Shown here: piece after piece, positions 51,207 through 53,420 of the stretch
Layout: every line of letters begins with the position of its first letter
How positions within the stretch are numbered: position 1 is the first letter of the stretch
Assembly (NCBI RefSeq): GCF_001509795.1
Contig: NZ_LLZN01000072.1
Coordinates: forward strand, 1-53,420
DNA: 53,420 nt
DNA from: Streptomyces sp. NRRL WC-3605
GTDB lineage: Bacteria; Actinomycetota; Actinomycetes; Streptomycetales; Streptomycetaceae
Direction of reading: 5' to 3'
The notes under the pieces: model-generated
What the model was told of the DNA's origin: nothing
Databases searched by the model: none
Seen by the model: the letters and a program-made list of their open reading frames with translations, nothing else
Made by a program: the position numbers and the translations under genes

Positions 51207-51307
51207 GCCCCCAGTGAACACCGTCCGCCGGGCGGATGCCTGGTACCGGCGGTCCCAGGAAGACGGGACTGCTGGCAGCCGGCCCCGCCGCGCAGGAGGC
51301 TGGACGC

Positions 51308-52015
51308 ATGACGACGACACTCATCACCGGAGCGAACAAGGGACTCGGCCTGGAGACGGCCCGCCGGCTCGTCGAGGCCGGCCACACCGTGTACGTCGGC
51401 GCCCGGGACGCCGACCGGGGCCGTACGGCAGCGGAACGGATCGGCGCCCGGTTCGTGCTGCTCGACGTCACCGACGACGCCTCCGTCCAGGCAGCCGCGA
51501 AGACCGTCGAAGCCGACGGCGGGCTCGACGTCCTGGTCAACAACGCCGGCATCGAACTGCGCGGCCCGGACAACAGCGTGCCCGCGGCCGGTGACACCAC
51601 CGCCGACGAGATGCGCACCGTGTTCGAGACGAACGTCTTCGGCGTCGTGCGCGTGACCCACGCATTCCTGCCGTTGCTCCAGCGATCCCCGGTACCCGTC
51701 GTGGTGAACGTCAGCAGCGGTCTCGCCTCGCTGGCCGGGCTGTCCGACCCGGACTCGCCGGCGCACTTCTACCAGGCCCTCGCCTACCCGTCCTCCAAGA
51801 CGGCGGTCAACATGATCACCGTGCAGTACGCCAAGGCGTTCCCGAACCTGCGGATCAACGCCGTGGAGCCCGGATTCACCGCCACCGACCTCAACGGCCG
51901 CACCGGCACCCAGAGCGTCGAGCAGGGCGCCGAGATCATCGTGCGGATGGCGCTGACCGGCCCCGACGGCCCGACCGGCGGCTACTTCGACATCAACGGG
52001 CCGCTGCCCTGGTGA
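51308..52015 (+). CDS. SDR-family oxidoreductase, divergent from the XRE regulator
   Basis: This is a 235-residue short SDR. TGANKGLGLETARRLVEAGH, NNAGIELRG, catalytic Ser in NVSSGLAS and YPSSKTAV are the expected motifs. AGGAGG 8 bases before ATG 51308 is a strong ribosome-binding site. The gap to the regulator start (51206) holds the dyad TCCGCC G GGCGGA (51224-51236) and CCTGG/CCAGG (51239-51259), possible operator sites. The pair has the classical layout of a regulator and its target; the substrate is unknown. Confidence 0.92.
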   Translation: MTTTLITGANKGLGLETARRLVEAGHTVYVGARDADRGRTAAERIGARFVLLDVTDDASVQAAAKTVEADGGLDVLVNNAGIELRGPDNSVPAAGDTTADEMRTVFETNVFGVVRVTHAFLPLLQRSPVPVVVNVSSGLASLAGLSDPDSPAHFYQALAYPSSKTAVNMITVQYAKAFPNLRINAVEPGFTATDLNGRTGTQSVEQGAEIIVRMALTGPDGPTGGYFDINGPLPW

Positions 52016-52036
52016 GACGCGGGGGCGGGCGGCGCC

Positions 52037-53230
52037 TCAGACGACGCCGTCGGCGTGCAGAGCCGCGATCTCCTCGGGGGTGCGGCCGAGTTCGGCGAGG
52101 ATCGCGTCCGTGTGCTCGCCGGCGGCGGGGACGGGGTCCATCCGGGCGGGGACGCCCACCAGGTCGGCCGGCGGCAGCAGGGCGCGGACGCTCGCGCCGC
52201 CCGGCACGGCCACCGCGCCCCAGCGGCCGCGGGCGGCCAGCACCGGGTGGTCCAGGAAGGCGGCGATGTCGTTGACGCCCGCGCAGGCGACGCCGATGTC
52301 CTCCAGCTCCTTGAGGATCTCCCCGGCGGTGGAGCGGGCGCAGCGCTCGGCGACGACCGCGTCGACCTCGGCGCGGTGCGCGACGCGGGCCGAACTCGTC
52401 GCGAACCGCGGGTCGTCGGTCAGCTCGGGCCGCCCCAGGAACCGGGCGCAGAGCACCGCCCACTCGCGCTCGTTCTGGATGGAGAGCAGCACCTGCCGCC
52501 CGTCGGCCGCCGTGAACGCCCCGTACGGGGCGAGCGTGGGGTGCCGGGTGCCCAGCCGCTCGGGCTGCGCACCGCCGTACTCGGTGTAGTAGGCGGGCTG
52601 CCCCATCCACTCCGCCAGCGCCTCGAACAGGGACACCTCCACCGGGTGGACGGACCCCGTGGTGGCGCGGGTGAACAGCGCGGTGAGGATGCCGCTGTAG
52701 GCGTACATGCCGGCCGCGATGTCGGCCACGGAGATCCCGACACGGGCGCCGCTCCCGGCGTCCCCGGTCAGCGACACCAGCCCGGTCTGGCACTGCACGA
52801 GCAGGTCGTACGACTTGCGGTCGGCCCACGGTCCGGTGGTGCCGTAGCCGGAGATCGTGCAGGGGATCAGGCGGGGCCGGCGCTCGGTGAGCTCCGCCGT
52901 CCCGAGGCCGAGCCGGCCGGCCGCGCCCGGTGCCAGGTTCTGCACGAAGACGTCGGCGCCGTCCAGGAGCCCGTGCAGGATCTCCCGTCCGCGCGGCGAC
53001 TTCAGGTCCAGCGTGAGGGATTCCTTGGAGCGGTTCAGCCACACGAAATAGCTGGACTGCCCGTGCACCGTGGTGTCGTACCGGCGGGCGAAGTCACCCT
53101 CGCCGGGCCGCTCCACCTTGATCACCCGCGCGCCGAGGTCGGCGAGCTGCCGGGTGGCGTAGGGCGCGGCGACGGCCTGTTCGAGGCTGACGACGGTGAT
53201 GCCGGTGAGGGGGAGACGCGGGGTGCTCAT
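52037..53230 (-). CDS. CaiB/BaiF family CoA-transferase
   Basis: This is a 397-residue class III CoA-transferase. It opens PLTGITVVSLEQAVAAPYAT and RQLADLGARVIKVERPGEGD, has LDLKSPRGREILHGLLDGAD and VFVQNLAPGAAGRLGLG, and the catalytic Asp170 in RVGISVADIAAGMYAYSG. It moves CoA between organic acids, such as in carboxylic acid degradation; the acid is not known. It converges with the SDR gene (21 bases between). Confidence 0.93.
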   Translation of the reverse strand: MSTPRLPLTGITVVSLEQAVAAPYATRQLADLGARVIKVERPGEGDFARRYDTTVHGQSSYFVWLNRSKESLTLDLKSPRGREILHGLLDGADVFVQNLAPGAAGRLGLGTAELTERRPRLIPCTISGYGTTGPWADRKSYDLLVQCQTGLVSLTGDAGSGARVGISVADIAAGMYAYSGILTALFTRATTGSVHPVEVSLFEALAEWMGQPAYYTEYGGAQPERLGTRHPTLAPYGAFTAADGRQVLLSIQNEREWAVLCARFLGRPELTDDPRFATSSARVAHRAEVDAVVAERCARSTAGEILKELEDIGVACAGVNDIAAFLDHPVLAARGRWGAVAVPGGASVRALLPPADLVGVPARMDPVPAAGEHTDAILAELGRTPEEIAALHADGVV

Positions 53231-53290
53231 GACGCCATGTGTACGGCCCCGCCCAAGATCACGTCAATGACGGGCCGGCCGCGGACCAGG

Positions 53291-53420
53291 TCAGACGGGC
53301 AGGCGGAGCGTCTCGACGGCCCGGACGAGGGGGGCGAGTTCGGGGTTGCGGGCGGCGTCGTCGAGGGCTTCGCGGAGGGCTTTGTCGTTGGTGGGGCGGG
53401 CCTGGTCGAGGAGGCGGAGT
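53291..53420 (-). CDS. C-terminal end of an unidentified protein (runs off the right edge)
   Basis: The minus strand from 53420 to TGA 53291-53293 reads RLLDQARPTNDKALREALDD, then AARNPELAPLVRAVETLRLP and V. The fragment is helical and soluble-looking, with the strong GC3 pattern of real genes. It is too short to name. The gene is on the same strand as, and upstream of, the CoA-transferase gene, about 60 bases from its start. Confidence 0.6.
   Translation of the reverse strand, partial: LRLLDQARPTNDKALREALDDAARNPELAPLVRAVETLRLPV

Overview
The window is high-GC actinobacterial DNA from a Streptomyces-type chromosome. Third codon positions are almost always G or C, GTG starts and ATGA/GTGA stop-start overlaps are frequent, and several genes have a TANNNT -10 box 6-7 bases before the start codon, the pattern expected for leaderless mRNAs. 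From memory of S. coelicolor, the gene order of the left half matches SCO0930 down to about SCO0910 (lipoprotein, methyltransferase, rmdA, sdhCAB, ornithine-lipid acyltransferases, UvrA-like ATPase, ergothioneine genes), except that a gas-vesicle cluster sits between the sdh and acyltransferase genes. I could not run a search to confirm this.

Layout. 1-4666: end of a secreted protein, a four-repeat lipoprotein, a DUF574 methyltransferase and a coupled PAS-GGDEF-EAL c-di-GMP enzyme (rmdA-like). 4793-8668: LysR regulator, zinc alcohol dehydrogenase and two SDRs. 8691-13067: a LysR regulator divergent from a succinate dehydrogenase operon sdhC-A-B, with a T-N11-A box and a leaderless promoter between them. 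13169-16783 (minus): gas-vesicle cluster gvpO-A-F-G-J-L-S-K. 17001-18679: OlsB/OlsA-like acyltransferase pair. 18669-22943: UvrA-like ATPase, LLM flavin oxidoreductase, HAD phosphatase, dodecin. 23010-27407 (minus): ergothioneine genes egtA-B-C-D, each overlapping the next. 27721-30457: bacterial PARG, PemK/MazF-like toxin, amidase. 30586-32110 (minus): ECF41-type sigma factor and its carboxymuconolactone-decarboxylase/AhpD-like partner with a recognisable ECF41 promoter. 32409-36285 (plus): an operon with no function I recognise: a 61-residue peptide, a 235-residue protein, two paralogous 306-321-residue proteins (resembling, from memory, DUF6895) and a serine hydrolase, the last four joined by ATGA overlaps. 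36356-40642: a streptogrisin-C-like protease with chitin-binding tail, divergent from furA-katG. 40830-53420: an accessory mixture of hypothetical, hemerythrin, SDR, GNAT, phosphoribosyltransferase, SseB, PNPOx-like, glucarate dehydratase, AMIN-like, fructosamine-kinase-like, XRE and CoA-transferase genes.

The best candidate for an undescribed system is the 32409-36285 operon. A short peptide with an acidic N-terminal two-thirds and a Pro/Lys-rich tail, two paralogous putative enzymes with conserved His/Asp/Trp motifs and a cytoplasmic SxxK hydrolase have the shape of a peptide-modification pathway, but that reading is inference. Other notable structure: three copies of a small CTAG-ended palindromic element (28986, 31543, 50299), one of which supplies the stop codons of both flanking genes; a second palindromic element at 21048; a 41-bp tandem duplication that copies a ribosome-binding site plus start codon; and 18-bp tandem repeats inside gvpJ. 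I found no tRNA, rRNA, CRISPR array, transposase or phage gene.
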